Below, piece by piece: positions 1-9,499 of a stretch of 64,000 bases of DNA. The stretch is from Pseudomonas sp. B28(2017). Lineage in GTDB: Bacteria; Pseudomonadota; Gammaproteobacteria; Pseudomonadales; Pseudomonadaceae. Under the pieces are notes generated by a model that was not told the origin of the DNA, did no database searches, and saw only the letters and a program-made list of their open reading frames with translations. The stretch is taken from contig NZ_NEJH01000001.1 in the NCBI RefSeq assembly GCF_002113025.1, positions 953,073-1,017,072 on the forward strand, in the 5' to 3' direction. Position 1 is the stretch's first letter, and every line of letters starts with the position of its first letter. A program made the translations under genes and the position numbers.

Positions 1-175
1 CATTACCCTTGAAGGCGATGCCAACGGCGCACCGCACCCTGCGCCCGAAGACTATGCCAAGCGTTTCACCGGCAAATACGAGTTCCGGCTGATCAACGGC
101 GGCATCGGCCACAACCTGCCGCAGGAAGCTCCGCAGGCATTCGCCAAGGCTGTGATCGACGCGGACCATCTTTGA
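1..175 (+). CDS. Alpha/beta hydrolase, C-terminal fragment (5' end outside window)
   Basis: An open frame enters from the left edge with codons from base 2 and stops with TGA at 173-175, giving about 57 residues. It ends with GGIGHNLPQEAPQAFAKAV. This looks like the last part of an alpha/beta-hydrolase fold, where a Gly-His-Asn/Phe element carries the catalytic histidine and is followed by a final helix rich in Pro, Gln and Ala. The nucleophile and acid lie outside the window, so the substrate cannot be given. A rho-independent terminator follows 50 bases downstream, so this is the end of a transcription unit. Confidence 0.7.
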   Translation, partial: ITLEGDANGAPHPAPEDYAKRFTGKYEFRLINGGIGHNLPQEAPQAFAKAVIDADHL

Positions 176-224
176 GGGCTGATTCGGCTTGCCCGCTTTT
201 CCTCCGAACAACGACCTCCACCAC

Positions 225-256
225 ACGGCCCGTTTACGTAATCGGGCCGTTTTTTC
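225..256 (+). terminator. Rho-independent terminator after the hydrolase
   Basis: The arms ACGGCCCG (225-232) and CGGGCCGT (243-250) form an 8-bp GC-rich stem around a 10-base loop. A run of T follows directly. It sits between the hydrolase stop and the next gene. Confidence 0.85.
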
Positions 257-362
257 TGGAGGTCGATGGTCAACCGCCCTCCCCTCATCGCTGCGGCAAA
301 CGTGAGCTATCTTTTCAGCAACCCACCTGCATCGGGTGACTGCTATCAGGTAAGGACGCTTC

Positions 363-1841
363 ATGATTCGTTTGCCCCGGCGCCATGTCCTCTTTGCTTT
401 TACTGTCGCCAGTACGCTCGCCGCCACTCCCCTGATGGGTGCCCAGAGCCGCGCTGTCGAAACCACCGTCGCCAGCCCGGTCCCAGGTCCTGTCGCAGGC
501 ACCAAGGTCACTGAGCCGTATGTGCGCATGATGGCGCGGGAGGCGTATTTCTGGGCGTGGCCGATGGCCAACATCTTCAATCGTCGCCAGGCTTTCAAAG
601 ACCTGCCAGGGCCCGGCTTGATGGGTGGCATTGTGCCCGTGGCCCCGATCAACCGGTTGTCGATGCTCAGTGACTACATTGACCCGGCCCAGCGGCTGGT
701 GAGCTGTCCGAACCAGGACGTGGTGTACGGCGCCGGCAGCATCGCCCTGGACCTTGAGCCGGTGGTGCTGCAAGTGCCTGACTTCGACGGCCGCTTTTGG
801 GTGTATCAGGTGGTGGACCTGCGTTCCGACAGCTTCGCCGAGCTGGGCAAAATGTATAACACCCAACCAGGTTTCTACCTGTTGGTCGGCCCGGACTGGA
901 ACGGCAAGGTGCCGCCCGGCATCACCCGGGTATACCGGTCGCGCACGAACACCGGGTTCGTGATTCCGCGGGTCTTTCAGGACGACACCGCCGCCGACCG
1001 CCTGGCCGTACAGCCGTCCCTGTCGGGCATCGACATGTACCCACTGTCGCAATACGACGGCAAGACCAAAAAGCGCGACTGGAAAAAACAACCGAAATTC
1101 CCGGCCCAGGCTGCTGAGGGCAACGCCGAAACCAGATGGGTGGTACCGGAGAAGTTCTTCGACGAACTGCCGGCCCTGCTCAAGGACGCCAAACCGTTGC
1201 CGGGCGAAGAAGTCCGCTATGCGCAAATGGCCGCCCTCGGGGCCATCGCCAAGGCCGATCCGCAACTTCGGGCGGCGATGATCGACGAGGCGAAAAAGGC
1301 CGACAGCGAAGTGATTGATCCACTGTTGCAGTTCCGTAACTTTGGCCTGCAATTGCCGGATCACTGGAGCACTGTGAGCAACGGGGCAGCGTTTGGCACC
1401 GACTATTTCAGCCGTACCGCCGTGGCGCGCTCGAACTTATTCGTGAACCGGCAGAAAGAGACCAAGTACTTCTACCAGGACCTGGACGAGAACGGCCTGC
1501 GCCTCAACGGCCGGTACGACTACAGCGTGACATTCGCCAAACGCAATCTGCCGCCGGTCAGGGGTTTCTGGTCGCTGACGCTGTACAACGAACAACACTT
1601 CTTCGCCCCCAATGACCTCAAGCGCTATTCCATCGGGACCAAGAGCAAGTCCCTGCAAACCAACCCTGATGGCTCGTTGACCCTCTATGTGCAAAGCGAA
1701 TCACCAGGCAAGGACAAGGAAAGCAACTGGCTGCCCTCGCCCAGGGATGCCAGTTTCTCGCTGTACATCCGGGCTTATTGGCCGGAATCAGACGCGCTCG
1801 ACGGCCAATGGACGCCGCCGCCCGTGGTGAAAACGAACTGA
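363..1841 (+). CDS. DUF1254/DUF1214 family exported protein
   Basis: 492 residues. The N-terminus (MIRLPRRHVLFAFTVASTLA...) is a signal peptide with probable cleavage after about residue 26. The rest matches the DUF1254 (N-terminal) plus DUF1214 (C-terminal) architecture. Recognisable parts are the AYFWAWPMANIFNRR segment near residue 55, the SCPNQDVVYG segment near 115, and the RGFWSLTLYN and YIRAYWPE segments towards the end, typical of DUF1214. The biochemical role of this family is not established. The ATG at 363 has an AAGGA ribosome site about 7 bases upstream and is preferred. The gene stands alone between two terminators, so it is probably monocistronic. Confidence 0.85.
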   Translation: MIRLPRRHVLFAFTVASTLAATPLMGAQSRAVETTVASPVPGPVAGTKVTEPYVRMMAREAYFWAWPMANIFNRRQAFKDLPGPGLMGGIVPVAPINRLSMLSDYIDPAQRLVSCPNQDVVYGAGSIALDLEPVVLQVPDFDGRFWVYQVVDLRSDSFAELGKMYNTQPGFYLLVGPDWNGKVPPGITRVYRSRTNTGFVIPRVFQDDTAADRLAVQPSLSGIDMYPLSQYDGKTKKRDWKKQPKFPAQAAEGNAETRWVVPEKFFDELPALLKDAKPLPGEEVRYAQMAALGAIAKADPQLRAAMIDEAKKADSEVIDPLLQFRNFGLQLPDHWSTVSNGAAFGTDYFSRTAVARSNLFVNRQKETKYFYQDLDENGLRLNGRYDYSVTFAKRNLPPVRGFWSLTLYNEQHFFAPNDLKRYSIGTKSKSLQTNPDGSLTLYVQSESPGKDKESNWLPSPRDASFSLYIRAYWPESDALDGQWTPPPVVKTN

Positions 1842-1856
1842 AAGGGATTGGAAAAA

Positions 1857-1886
1857 ATGAGCGCCCGAGTGGCGCTCATTTTGTTC
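1857..1886 (+). terminator. Rho-independent terminator after the DUF1254 gene
   Basis: The arms ATGAGCGCC and (T)GGCGCTCAT enclose a 4-5 base loop and are followed by TTTTGTT. It begins about 16 bases after the DUF1254 stop codon. Confidence 0.85.
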
Positions 1887-2044
1887 TGGCGGCAAGGCGA
1901 AGCAAATGCACCGTATACGCACAATGAGTCAAAGACAGCACACCGATTCAATATTCGCGGCCCAATCTACGTAACCATCATGTTTGCTGCGTCCAAAGGC
2001 CATTGAGGTCCTTCGAAACAACAAGCGACTGCGGATGACGGTTC

Positions 2045-2076
2045 ACTGTAGGAGCGAGCTTGCTCGCTTCTACAGT
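2045..2076. repeat. REP element in the 1886-2117 intergenic region
   Basis: A near-perfect palindrome, ACTGTAGGAGCGAGC / GCTCGCTTCTACAGT, carrying the GTAGGAGCGAGC core that recurs elsewhere in this window. Apart from this REP I see no feature in the roughly 230 bases between the DUF1254 terminator and the porin gene. Confidence 0.85.
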
Positions 2077-2117
2077 GGATCATCCCCTGCCGTTGCTGTG
2101 CCTGTGGTGAACGATTG

Positions 2118-3449
2118 ATGAAGTGTGACTCGCAAGACCTCAGGGCTGGATTACCACTCTGGTTATTGGTGCTGCTCGCCAGCACGGCCGGGAACGCGGT
2201 GGCGGATGAATCGGCGCAGGGCTTTCTGGACGGCGCGACGCTTGGCGTGCTCAGTCGAAACTTTTACCTGAACAGCGACTATCGATCTCCCTCGCCGACC
2301 GGCAAGAACTACAAAGCCGAATGGGCTCAGGGCTTTATCGGCACTTTTGAATCCGGCTTCACACCGGGCACGCTTGGCTTCGGCCTCGATGCCCATGCAT
2401 TTCTGGGATTGAAACTCGACGGCGGCAAAGGCCATTCCGGAACCGGTTTGCTACCCGTGGGCAGTGATGGCCGTAGTGAAAGCGACTACTCCAGCGGTGG
2501 CGGCGCGATCAAGCTCAAGGCGTCGAACACCACTCTGGCGTTTGGCGAAATGATAGTCGAGTCCCCGGTATTCGACACCGCGGACAAACGCCTGCAACCG
2601 GAGTACGCGACCGGCTTTCTGCTCAACAGTCGCGAAATCGACGGCATGAACCTGCAAGCCGGCCACTTCACAGCGTTCAAGAATCAGGACAGCGCTTCAG
2701 GCAAGGGTGACTTTTTCGGCTATGGCGCCAACACCGAGGCTGGCGGCATTTCGTTTGTCGGCGCCGACCTGTTTACCCGAAGCCCGGTCGGCGGCGCGCT
2801 GTACGCCTCGGAGTTGACTGACACTTGGCACCAGTACTACGGCAACCTGCACTTCAAGCAGTCCGAAGTGTTCCTCGACGCCAACCTCTATCACACCAAA
2901 GACGCCGGCCAGGCGCTGGCCGGTGCCATCGACAACACAGCGTACAGCCTGGCCGGCCAGTACACGCTGGGCGCCCATGCGTTCACCCTGGCTTATCAGA
3001 AAATCGACGGTGATACGCCGTTCGATTTTGTCGGTGGCGACTCCATCTACCTGGCCAACTCGATCAAGTTCGCCGACTTCAATGGCGCCCACGAACGCTC
3101 CTGGCAGGTTCGTTACGACCTGGACCTGGCCACGTTCGGGATACCCGGCCTGAAGTTCATGACCCGCTACGTCACCGGCGACCAGATCGACGGCACGCAT
3201 GCACCACAAGGCGGGGCGTACAACCCGTTCGACCCGGCGACCGGCACCTTCGTGCCGCAACAAGGTGCTGGGGGCAAACACTGGGAGCGCGATATCGACC
3301 TGCACTACGTCGTGCAGTCCGGGACGGCCAAGGGCTTGTCGCTGCAACTGTCCCATGTGTCGCACCGGGCGAACGCGGCCCAGGCCGGGGATGACATCGA
3401 CCGGGTGTACGTGGTCATCCAGTACCCGTTGAACTTCGGGCCGTTCTGA
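2118..3449 (+). CDS. OprD-family outer-membrane porin
   Basis: 443 residues from the ATG at 2118; a TTG directly before it would add one residue and is less likely. The N-terminus has a hydrophobic signal peptide ending near AVADE. The mature part begins with an OprD-type segment (FLDGATLGVLSRNFYLNSDYR), then alternating beta strands with aromatic girdle residues. It ends in YPLNFGPF with a C-terminal phenylalanine, as expected for Bam-inserted 18-strand OprD barrels. Such porins allow entry of small carboxylates, amino acids or peptides. Specificity cannot be read from sequence, and no catabolic neighbour points to a substrate. It is convergent with the selC end of the selenocysteine operon, only 8 bases away. 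Confidence 0.9.
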   Translation: MKCDSQDLRAGLPLWLLVLLASTAGNAVADESAQGFLDGATLGVLSRNFYLNSDYRSPSPTGKNYKAEWAQGFIGTFESGFTPGTLGFGLDAHAFLGLKLDGGKGHSGTGLLPVGSDGRSESDYSSGGGAIKLKASNTTLAFGEMIVESPVFDTADKRLQPEYATGFLLNSREIDGMNLQAGHFTAFKNQDSASGKGDFFGYGANTEAGGISFVGADLFTRSPVGGALYASELTDTWHQYYGNLHFKQSEVFLDANLYHTKDAGQALAGAIDNTAYSLAGQYTLGAHAFTLAYQKIDGDTPFDFVGGDSIYLANSIKFADFNGAHERSWQVRYDLDLATFGIPGLKFMTRYVTGDQIDGTHAPQGGAYNPFDPATGTFVPQQGAGGKHWERDIDLHYVVQSGTAKGLSLQLSHVSHRANAAQAGDDIDRVYVVIQYPLNFGPF

Positions 3450-3457
3450 GTGGAATG

Positions 3458-3553
3458 TGGCGGAAGGCAGCCGGAGTCGAACCTGCCCGGGAACGGATGC
3501 CGTCCCCAACCGGGTTTGAAGCCCGGCCGCGCCACCGGGCGCGATTGCCTTCC
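3458..3553 (-). tRNA. selC: tRNA-Sec (anticodon UCA)
   Basis: Read on the minus strand it starts GGAAGGCA and ends with the complementary TGCCTTCC, discriminator G and an encoded CCA. This is the long 8-bp acceptor typical of bacterial tRNA-Sec. The anticodon loop CTTCAAA places UCA at complement 3517-3519. There is an extended variable arm and the segment GGGCAGGTTCGACTCC, as in other bacterial selC genes. At about 96 bases it is longer than ordinary tRNAs. It lies 33 bases after the selB stop, on the same strand, as the last element of the formate dehydrogenase/Sec operon. It decodes the in-frame UGA of fdoG. Confidence 0.95.
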
Positions 3554-3585
3554 TTGAAACCATGCCCCTGAATCATGCCCGGGTA

Positions 3586-5493
3586 TCAGAGTTCTGTGCG
3601 CTGGGCCAACGCACTGTCCCGGCGAACCTGTCGACGATCGCCAAAGCGCCGGGTCAGGCCGATACGGTCGAAGTACTCCAGTATCTGAATGCTGCGCTTG
3701 CGCCCCAGGCCCACCGCATCACGAAACGCCGCCACCTGAATCACCGGGTTGCCTTCCGCCAGTTGCAACAGCATAGCCGCCAATTGGCGAATCATGCTGT
3801 CTGTGTAAAACAGGTCCCGTACCACTTGGTGCATCAAGCCCAGGCGCGCCATTTTGCGCAGCAACCCACGCACGGCCGCTTCGTCATGCCCCAGGTCGCG
3901 AACCCACGGCGGGGCGAAGCCCGCCAGTTCGAACAGCGGCTGCAATTGCAGCCACAGGGTTTCGTCCTCTTCGCTCAAACACACCTGATGCCCGGGCAGA
4001 TGCAACCAAGGGCCGCTGCTGGCGATGTCGCCGCTGGCCAGCAACTCGTCGAGCAGACTGATAAATGTCGAGCGCTCCATCTCGCAACCGGTGAATCGGC
4101 GCAGACGATCCCGGTCCGGCCCCATCTGGTCCGGTTCAAGCTGATGGAAACGCTCGAGGTGCTCGAGCACTGCAATCTTCAGGGCTTCCCAGCGGCTGGC
4201 ACTGAACAGCAACGCGCCTTGGCGGGTGTCGATCAAGCGCACATCTGCGGGCAATGTCCAACTGCTGCGCGGTCGGTTGAACTGCCGCTCCAGGCGCTGC
4301 GGATCAAGCCCGCTGTCGCTGTGGGCCAGCAATGCCGGCAACACATCTTCCAGCTTTGCGCTGTCCGCCAGCGCTTGCAGTTGCGCCAATCGTTCGGCGC
4401 TGCGACGTTGCCGGGTGGGTGCAAACGGATCGAGCACCCGGCCGCCACCCAGGGTGCGTTGGGCACTCTGATCGCGCAGGATCAGCGGGTCGCCTTTCAC
4501 TGCCTGCACCGCTGTATTGAGCAGCAGTTGCGCGAACATCCGCCCACCGGGCGCCAGGCTGGCTCCTTCGAGCAAGGCGACTCGACCGGTGACGTCCTGG
4601 GTGCCGAGGTGCACGTGCACCGGTTGAAAGTGCTCGAAGGCCCTGGGTTCGCCGGGGAGTAGCTGCATGTCGATGTCCAGGCGTTGGCTCGGTGCGTACA
4701 AGCCGGCGGCGAGCAACCAGTGGCCGCGGTGGACATGCTCCAGGGCCAGCCGTTCGGCACTCAGGTTCAATGCCACGCGCTGGCCGGCAACGGCGTGGTC
4801 GGCGGCCTGGTTTTGCGCGTGCAGGCCGCGAATGCGCACCGGTTTGCCTTGTGGCCCCAACAGCAAGGTATCGCCCACTGCGACCTGACCGGACAGCGCC
4901 GTACCGGTCACCACGATACCGGCTCCGGCCACGCTGAACGCCCGATCGATCGCCAGGCGAAACCCACCTTCGGTGCTGCGTTGTGACACTTCACGTTGGG
5001 CATCGAGTAACGCCTTGCGCAAGGATTCGATGCCCTCACCGGTCACGCTCGACAGCGCAATCAGCGGCGCATCGGCATATGGCCCGGGGGCGAGCAAGGT
5101 GCGGACCTGATCGCCCACGACCTGCACCCTGGCGCTGTCGACCCGGTCGCACTTATTGATCGCCACCAGCGCCTGCGGGATGCCCAGCAACTCGACAATC
5201 GCCAGGTGCTCGCGGGTCTGCGGCATCACCCCGTCATCGGCGGCCACCACCAGCAACACCAGATCGATGCCCTGTGCCCCGGCCAGCATGTTGTGGGTGA
5301 AGCGTTCATGCCCGGGAACGTCGATGAAACCGGTCAAGCCTGCTCCCGGTTCCAGCTCGGCATACAGGTAGCCGAGGTCGATGGTCATACCGCGCTCACG
5401 CTCTTCCCGGCGCCGGTCGCCCACCTGACCGGTCAGTGCCTGGAGAAGCGCCGTCTTGCCATGGTCGATGTGCCCTGCGGTGCCGACAATCAC
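3586..5493 (-). CDS. selB: Selenocysteine-specific elongation factor SelB
   Basis: 635 residues, close to the family length of about 615-640. The N-terminal GTPase shows G1 [11 protein letters not shown] (residues 4-14), G3 DVPGHERF and G4 NKCD, followed by EF-Tu-like beta-barrel domains with [12 protein letters not shown]. The C-terminal third is rich in charged winged-helix sequence, matching the domains that bind the SECIS hairpin. SelB delivers Sec-tRNA to ribosomes paused at a SECIS-associated UGA. The ATG start overlaps the selA stop by 4 bases, so translation is probably coupled. selC follows immediately downstream. Confidence 0.97.
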   Translation of the reverse strand: MIVGTAGHIDHGKTALLQALTGQVGDRRREERERGMTIDLGYLYAELEPGAGLTGFIDVPGHERFTHNMLAGAQGIDLVLLVVAADDGVMPQTREHLAIVELLGIPQALVAINKCDRVDSARVQVVGDQVRTLLAPGPYADAPLIALSSVTGEGIESLRKALLDAQREVSQRSTEGGFRLAIDRAFSVAGAGIVVTGTALSGQVAVGDTLLLGPQGKPVRIRGLHAQNQAADHAVAGQRVALNLSAERLALEHVHRGHWLLAAGLYAPSQRLDIDMQLLPGEPRAFEHFQPVHVHLGTQDVTGRVALLEGASLAPGGRMFAQLLLNTAVQAVKGDPLILRDQSAQRTLGGGRVLDPFAPTRQRRSAERLAQLQALADSAKLEDVLPALLAHSDSGLDPQRLERQFNRPRSSWTLPADVRLIDTRQGALLFSASRWEALKIAVLEHLERFHQLEPDQMGPDRDRLRRFTGCEMERSTFISLLDELLASGDIASSGPWLHLPGHQVCLSEEDETLWLQLQPLFELAGFAPPWVRDLGHDEAAVRGLLRKMARLGLMHQVVRDLFYTDSMIRQLAAMLLQLAEGNPVIQVAAFRDAVGLGRKRSIQILEYFDRIGLTRRFGDRRQVRRDSALAQRTEL

Positions 5494-6920
5494 CCTGCCC
5501 GGCCCTCCACCTGCAATTGATTAAGCTGTGCCAGCCATGCCGGCTCGTCGTCCAGTTGCCGCAGGTCCAGCCACAGGGCGTCATCGTCAATGCGCCCGAG
5601 TACCGCGATGGGCAAGGCGCGAAAGGCTGCTTCCAGGGTCAACAGCGACCGCCCGCGCAAGCGCTTGGACGTCAGCGGGCGCAGGCACAGCGCCGCGCTG
5701 GCCAGTCGTGCCACCGGTTGGCTGCCACTGCCGATCATGCCCAGTGCCGGCATGGCGCTGACGCTCCAGCCCTCACCCAGCACTTGGGCCAGCGCCGGCC
5801 GCAGTCGCTCGGCCTGGGCGAGGATATCGGCCTGTGGCCGGGTCAACAGGCGCAGGCTGGGCAAGCGCTCGGCCAGTCGGTCCGGGTTGCGGTACAAACC
5901 CAACACTGCTTCCAGGGCAGCCAGGGTCATTTTGTCGACCCGCAGCGCACGTTTGAGCGGGTTTTTCTTGATCCTGGCGATCAGTTCCTTGCGGCCGACA
6001 ATCAACCCGGCCTGCGGCCCGCCGAGCAGTTTGTCGCCACTGAAGGTGACGATGTCCGCGCCATCGAGCAGCGCCTGACGCACCGTCGGTTCAGCGGGCA
6101 GCCCCCAGCGGGTCAAGTCCAGCAGGCTGCCGCTGCCGAGGTCTTCGAGCAGCGGCAAGCCGTGCCGGTGTGCCAGTTGCGCCAGTTCGGCGGTCGGCAC
6201 GCTCGTGGTGAAGCCTTGAATGCTGTAGTTACTCGCATGCACACGCATGATCAAACCGCTGCGTGGGCCGATGGCGGCCTCGTAGTCGCGGGCATGGGTG
6301 CGGTTGGTGGTGCCGACCTCAACCAGCTTCACCCCGGCACGGGCCATGATGTCGGGAATGCGGAAGGCGCCGCCGATTTCAATCAGTTCACCGCGGGAAA
6401 TAATCCCTTCCTTGCGCACGCCCAGGCTGTTGAGGGTTAGCAAAACCGCTGCGGCATTATTGTTGACCACGGTCACCGCTTCGGCGCCGGTCAGCTCGCG
6501 GATCAAGCCTTCGATCAGGTCGTCGCGGTCACCGCGCTTGCCACTGCGCAGGTCAAACTCCAGGTTGAGCGGATAGCGGGCCGCCATTTGCACAGCCGCA
6601 ATCGCTTCTTCGGGCAACAATGCCCGCCCGAGGTTGGTGTGCAGCACCGTGCCAGTGAGGTTGAATACCCGCCGCACATGGCTGCGATGCTCGATTGCCA
6701 ATCGTTCGCCGACCCGGCCCGCCAGCACTTCAGCGCTGACTTCTACAGGTTCGAGCAAACCTTGCTGCACCCCGTTGCGCAACTCGTCCAGCAACAGCCG
6801 CAAGGCCATCAGCAAAACGTCGCGTCCATAGCGCTCGGCCAACGGCCGGCACGCCGGGTGACGCAACAAACTGTCGATGGAAGGCAGACGCAAGGATTGG
6901 CTGGCACCGCGTGCGGACAT
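5490..6920 (-). CDS. selA: L-seryl-tRNA(Sec) selenium transferase
   Basis: 476 residues. This PLP enzyme converts seryl-tRNA-Sec to selenocysteinyl-tRNA-Sec using selenophosphate. The PLP lysine is visible in [16 protein letters not shown] (Lys297). Other family signatures are the [13 protein letters not shown] segment near residue 95 and the [12 protein letters not shown] glycine/asparagine region near 153. The start is supported by an AGGAGCGCC ribosome site just before the ATG. It overlaps selB by 4 bases and lies about 50 bases after fdhE. selD, which supplies selenophosphate, is not in this window. Confidence 0.97.
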   Translation of the reverse strand: MSARGASQSLRLPSIDSLLRHPACRPLAERYGRDVLLMALRLLLDELRNGVQQGLLEPVEVSAEVLAGRVGERLAIEHRSHVRRVFNLTGTVLHTNLGRALLPEEAIAAVQMAARYPLNLEFDLRSGKRGDRDDLIEGLIRELTGAEAVTVVNNNAAAVLLTLNSLGVRKEGIISRGELIEIGGAFRIPDIMARAGVKLVEVGTTNRTHARDYEAAIGPRSGLIMRVHASNYSIQGFTTSVPTAELAQLAHRHGLPLLEDLGSGSLLDLTRWGLPAEPTVRQALLDGADIVTFSGDKLLGGPQAGLIVGRKELIARIKKNPLKRALRVDKMTLAALEAVLGLYRNPDRLAERLPSLRLLTRPQADILAQAERLRPALAQVLGEGWSVSAMPALGMIGSGSQPVARLASAALCLRPLTSKRLRGRSLLTLEAAFRALPIAVLGRIDDDALWLDLRQLDDEPAWLAQLNQLQVEGRAG

Positions 6921-6971
6921 CTGGCGCTCCTCAAAACAAATGACCGTCGCGCCAGAGTGTAGACGCTGCGG

Positions 6972-7898
6972 TTACTCGTCTCCCGGCGCCAGCAACAGAT
7001 TCGGTGCCAAACGCTGATAACCGTCCTGGGCCAGGCGCATGTCGAGCATCAGGCTGGACAGGTCTGCCGACAGCGCTTCGGCGTCCGCATCGTTCTCCAG
7101 ATAGAGCAATTTCAGATAGCTGTTGCAACCGGGGCAGACTTCGGCGCGCAACGGCGCGTGGTTGGCGGCATGGCGGTCATCTTCGAGGCTGAGGTATTCA
7201 AGGCCCTTGCTCTGCTCGCAATACACACACTTGACCCGCACCACATGCCACTCGCAGGCGCACAGTGAACAGACCAGATAACGCAAGCCACTGTGCTTGC
7301 CGCGATGGCGGATGACCCCGGCCATGGCCGGCGAGCCACAGGCCGGGCACTGGCTGAGGCTGTCGCCGGGTGTCAGAGCCAGGTTCGGCTTACTCAACAG
7401 CCAGTGGCTCCACGCTGTTTGCAACGCCGCACCGAGAAACGGCACCAGCGCCGCCGGCACCAGCGAATACTGGCCGCTGAGCAATGCCACCGACCAGGCG
7501 CGGCGTTGCCCGGCACCGGCCAGGCGCAAGGTGTTTATGGCATCGGCCACGGCGGATTGTGGCGGTGAGCTAAAGCGTTGCAGCAAGGCATCGAGGTAAA
7601 GCTGCCAATCGTCTTCGCGTGCCAGGCTGTCGGCCGCGAACGGCGGCAAGCCGTGCTGCTGGCACAATTGGATGCGTTGCCGGTCGAGAGGCTCGCCAAG
7701 CGGCGGATCGTCCAGCACCTGTTGCTGCACCCGGCACAACCCGGCAATCAGGCGCAGGTAATCGGCCAGCGAGTGCCCTTCGGCCAGCGTTTCCAGGCGC
7801 TGGGCGCGCAGGCTGAACAGGTTATGCGGTGGCATGTACAGAAACGGTGGCGAACTGGCCGCCGCTTCGATTTCTCCGGGTTCGAGGATGGTTGGCAA
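6972..7898 (-). CDS. fdhE: Formate dehydrogenase accessory protein FdhE
   Basis: 308 residues. FdhE is a rubredoxin-like, iron-binding chaperone needed to mature respiratory formate dehydrogenases. The metal-binding CxxC pairs are visible in the C-terminal half: CPACGSP, CSLCACEW, CVYCEQ and CPGCNSY. The reading frame begins with TTG at 7898 (LPTILEPGEI...), three bases after the fdoI stop, with no nearby ATG, so a TTG start coupled to fdoI is the best choice. Its place between the structural fdo genes and selAB fits a maturation role. Confidence 0.94.
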   Translation of the reverse strand: MPTILEPGEIEAAASSPPFLYMPPHNLFSLRAQRLETLAEGHSLADYLRLIAGLCRVQQQVLDDPPLGEPLDRQRIQLCQQHGLPPFAADSLAREDDWQLYLDALLQRFSSPPQSAVADAINTLRLAGAGQRRAWSVALLSGQYSLVPAALVPFLGAALQTAWSHWLLSKPNLALTPGDSLSQCPACGSPAMAGVIRHRGKHSGLRYLVCSLCACEWHVVRVKCVYCEQSKGLEYLSLEDDRHAANHAPLRAEVCPGCNSYLKLLYLENDADAEALSADLSSLMLDMRLAQDGYQRLAPNLLLAPGDE

Positions 7899-7901
7899 AT
7901 G

Positions 7902-8567
7902 TCAGCCCTTTTTGGTGATCGGTCGCTGGGGTGCTTCGTCGCGGGTCTCATCTTGAGTCACTTGGCGGTACCAGAGTTCGTGGTGTTTCCTCGCCCAGCC
8001 ACGGCTGACCCGGCCGTGCAACATGGCGCTGACCGAGCCTTTGATCCAGATCCCGGCATAGATGTGCACGATGATGCTCAAGATCAGCACAAAAGCGGCA
8101 AACGCATGCAGCAACATCGCCCAGCGTATCGTGGTGATGCCGAACCAGTCGCTGAAGTACGCACGCCAGATCACCAGGCCGCTCAATAGCAGCACCAGCA
8201 TGCACAGCAGTAAAGTCCAGAACAGCAGCTTCTGCCCGGGGTTGTATTTGCCGATGGGTGGCACGCCCTCCTCTTTGTTCAGCATCACCCGGTCGATGCG
8301 CTTGAGCCACAGGCGATCGTTGGCGATGAAGTAGTTGGCGCGCCAGAAGCGCAACACCAGGCCGAGGAACAACACGAACATCAGCACGCCCATGAACGGG
8401 TGGAGGATGCGTGTCCAGGGTCCGCCGCCGAACAGGTTGCTCAGCCAGAACAGCGCCGGGTGGAACAGCGCCAGCCCGGACAACCCCGCCATGAAGAACA
8501 GGATCGCCACCAGCCAGTGATTGGTGCGCTGGTTGCTGGTGTAGCGCAGGATCGTCTTGTTGCTCAT
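7902..8567 (-). CDS. fdoI: Formate dehydrogenase cytochrome b556 (gamma) subunit
   Basis: 221 residues with four predicted membrane helices. Histidines in [22 protein letters not shown] and [21 protein letters not shown] are candidate haem b ligands, as in FdnI/FdoI. It anchors the periplasmic enzyme and passes electrons from the beta subunit to quinone. The ATGA overlap with the fdoH stop (8564-8567) shows tight coupling. FdnI and FdoI cannot be told apart from sequence alone; the symbol follows the aerobic E. coli paralogue. Confidence 0.94.
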   Translation of the reverse strand: MSNKTILRYTSNQRTNHWLVAILFFMAGLSGLALFHPALFWLSNLFGGGPWTRILHPFMGVLMFVLFLGLVLRFWRANYFIANDRLWLKRIDRVMLNKEEGVPPIGKYNPGQKLLFWTLLLCMLVLLLSGLVIWRAYFSDWFGITTIRWAMLLHAFAAFVLILSIIVHIYAGIWIKGSVSAMLHGRVSRGWARKHHELWYRQVTQDETRDEAPQRPITKKG

Positions 8568-9499
8568 GGCCTGCCCTCCCCACGGGGATCGAAGGTGTGC
8601 ACCGACGGATCGACTTCGTGCACGGCGTTGTCCGGCGGGGACGGATGTTCATCCTCCTCGACGATTTGCGGACCGACGCGCACGTAGTGGAAGAACCCGG
8701 CCAGCACCGCTACACCCATGGCCAGCAGCGCCAACGGCTTGCTCAGGCCTTTCCACAGCCCTACCAGCGGACTGATCGCCGGGTGATCGGGCAAACCGGC
8801 GTACAGTCTTGGCGTATCGGCGTGGTGCAACACGTACATCACGTGGGTGCCGCCGACGCCTTCGGGGTCATACAGACCGGCGTTTTCAAAGCCCCGGCTT
8901 TTGAGATCGACGATACGCTCGGCGGCATGCTCCTTCATGTCGTCCTTTGACCCGAACACGATGGCACCGGTCGGGCAGGTTTTCACGCAGGCCGGTTCCA
9001 GCCCAACCGCCACCCGGTCCGAACACAGAGTGCATTTGTAGGCCTTGTGATCCTTTTGCGAGATCCGTGGAATGTTGAATGGACACCCGGTGATGCAATA
9101 ACCACAGCCGATGCAATGGTCCTGGTTGAAATCGACGATGCCATTGGCGTGCTTGATGATCGCGCCGGGGCTGGGGCACGCCGCCAGGCAACCGGGCTCG
9201 GCGCAGTGCATGCAGCCATCCTTGCGGATCAGCCATTCGAGGTTGCCAGCGTCGGTCTCGTGCTCGGTGAAACGCATCAACGTCCAGGTCTCTGCGGTGA
9301 GGTCCTGCGGGTTGTCGTAGGTGCCATGGTTGTGACCGACCTCGTCGCGCAGCTCGTTCCATTCCGAGCAGGCGACCTGGCAAGCCTTGCAGCCGATGCA
9401 TTTGGTGGTGTCGATCAGCTTGGCGACTTCCTCCAGCTGGCGTACCGAGGACGGGACTGTGGTGGTGGCCGAACGGGCGATAATGTCTTGGCTGGCCAT
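8564..9499 (-). CDS. fdoH: Formate dehydrogenase iron-sulfur (beta) subunit
   Basis: 311 residues. Cysteine-rich motifs for four [4Fe-4S] clusters are visible: [11 protein letters not shown] near residue 35, [27 protein letters not shown], and CTLCSDR with CVKTCP. A C-terminal hydrophobic helix ([18 protein letters not shown]) anchors it in the membrane. It carries electrons from FdoG to the cytochrome subunit. The start codon follows the fdoG stop directly and overlaps fdoI at its end. Confidence 0.95.
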   Translation of the reverse strand: MASQDIIARSATTTVPSSVRQLEEVAKLIDTTKCIGCKACQVACSEWNELRDEVGHNHGTYDNPQDLTAETWTLMRFTEHETDAGNLEWLIRKDGCMHCAEPGCLAACPSPGAIIKHANGIVDFNQDHCIGCGYCITGCPFNIPRISQKDHKAYKCTLCSDRVAVGLEPACVKTCPTGAIVFGSKDDMKEHAAERIVDLKSRGFENAGLYDPEGVGGTHVMYVLHHADTPRLYAGLPDHPAISPLVGLWKGLSKPLALLAMGVAVLAGFFHYVRVGPQIVEEDEHPSPPDNAVHEVDPSVHTFDPRGEGRP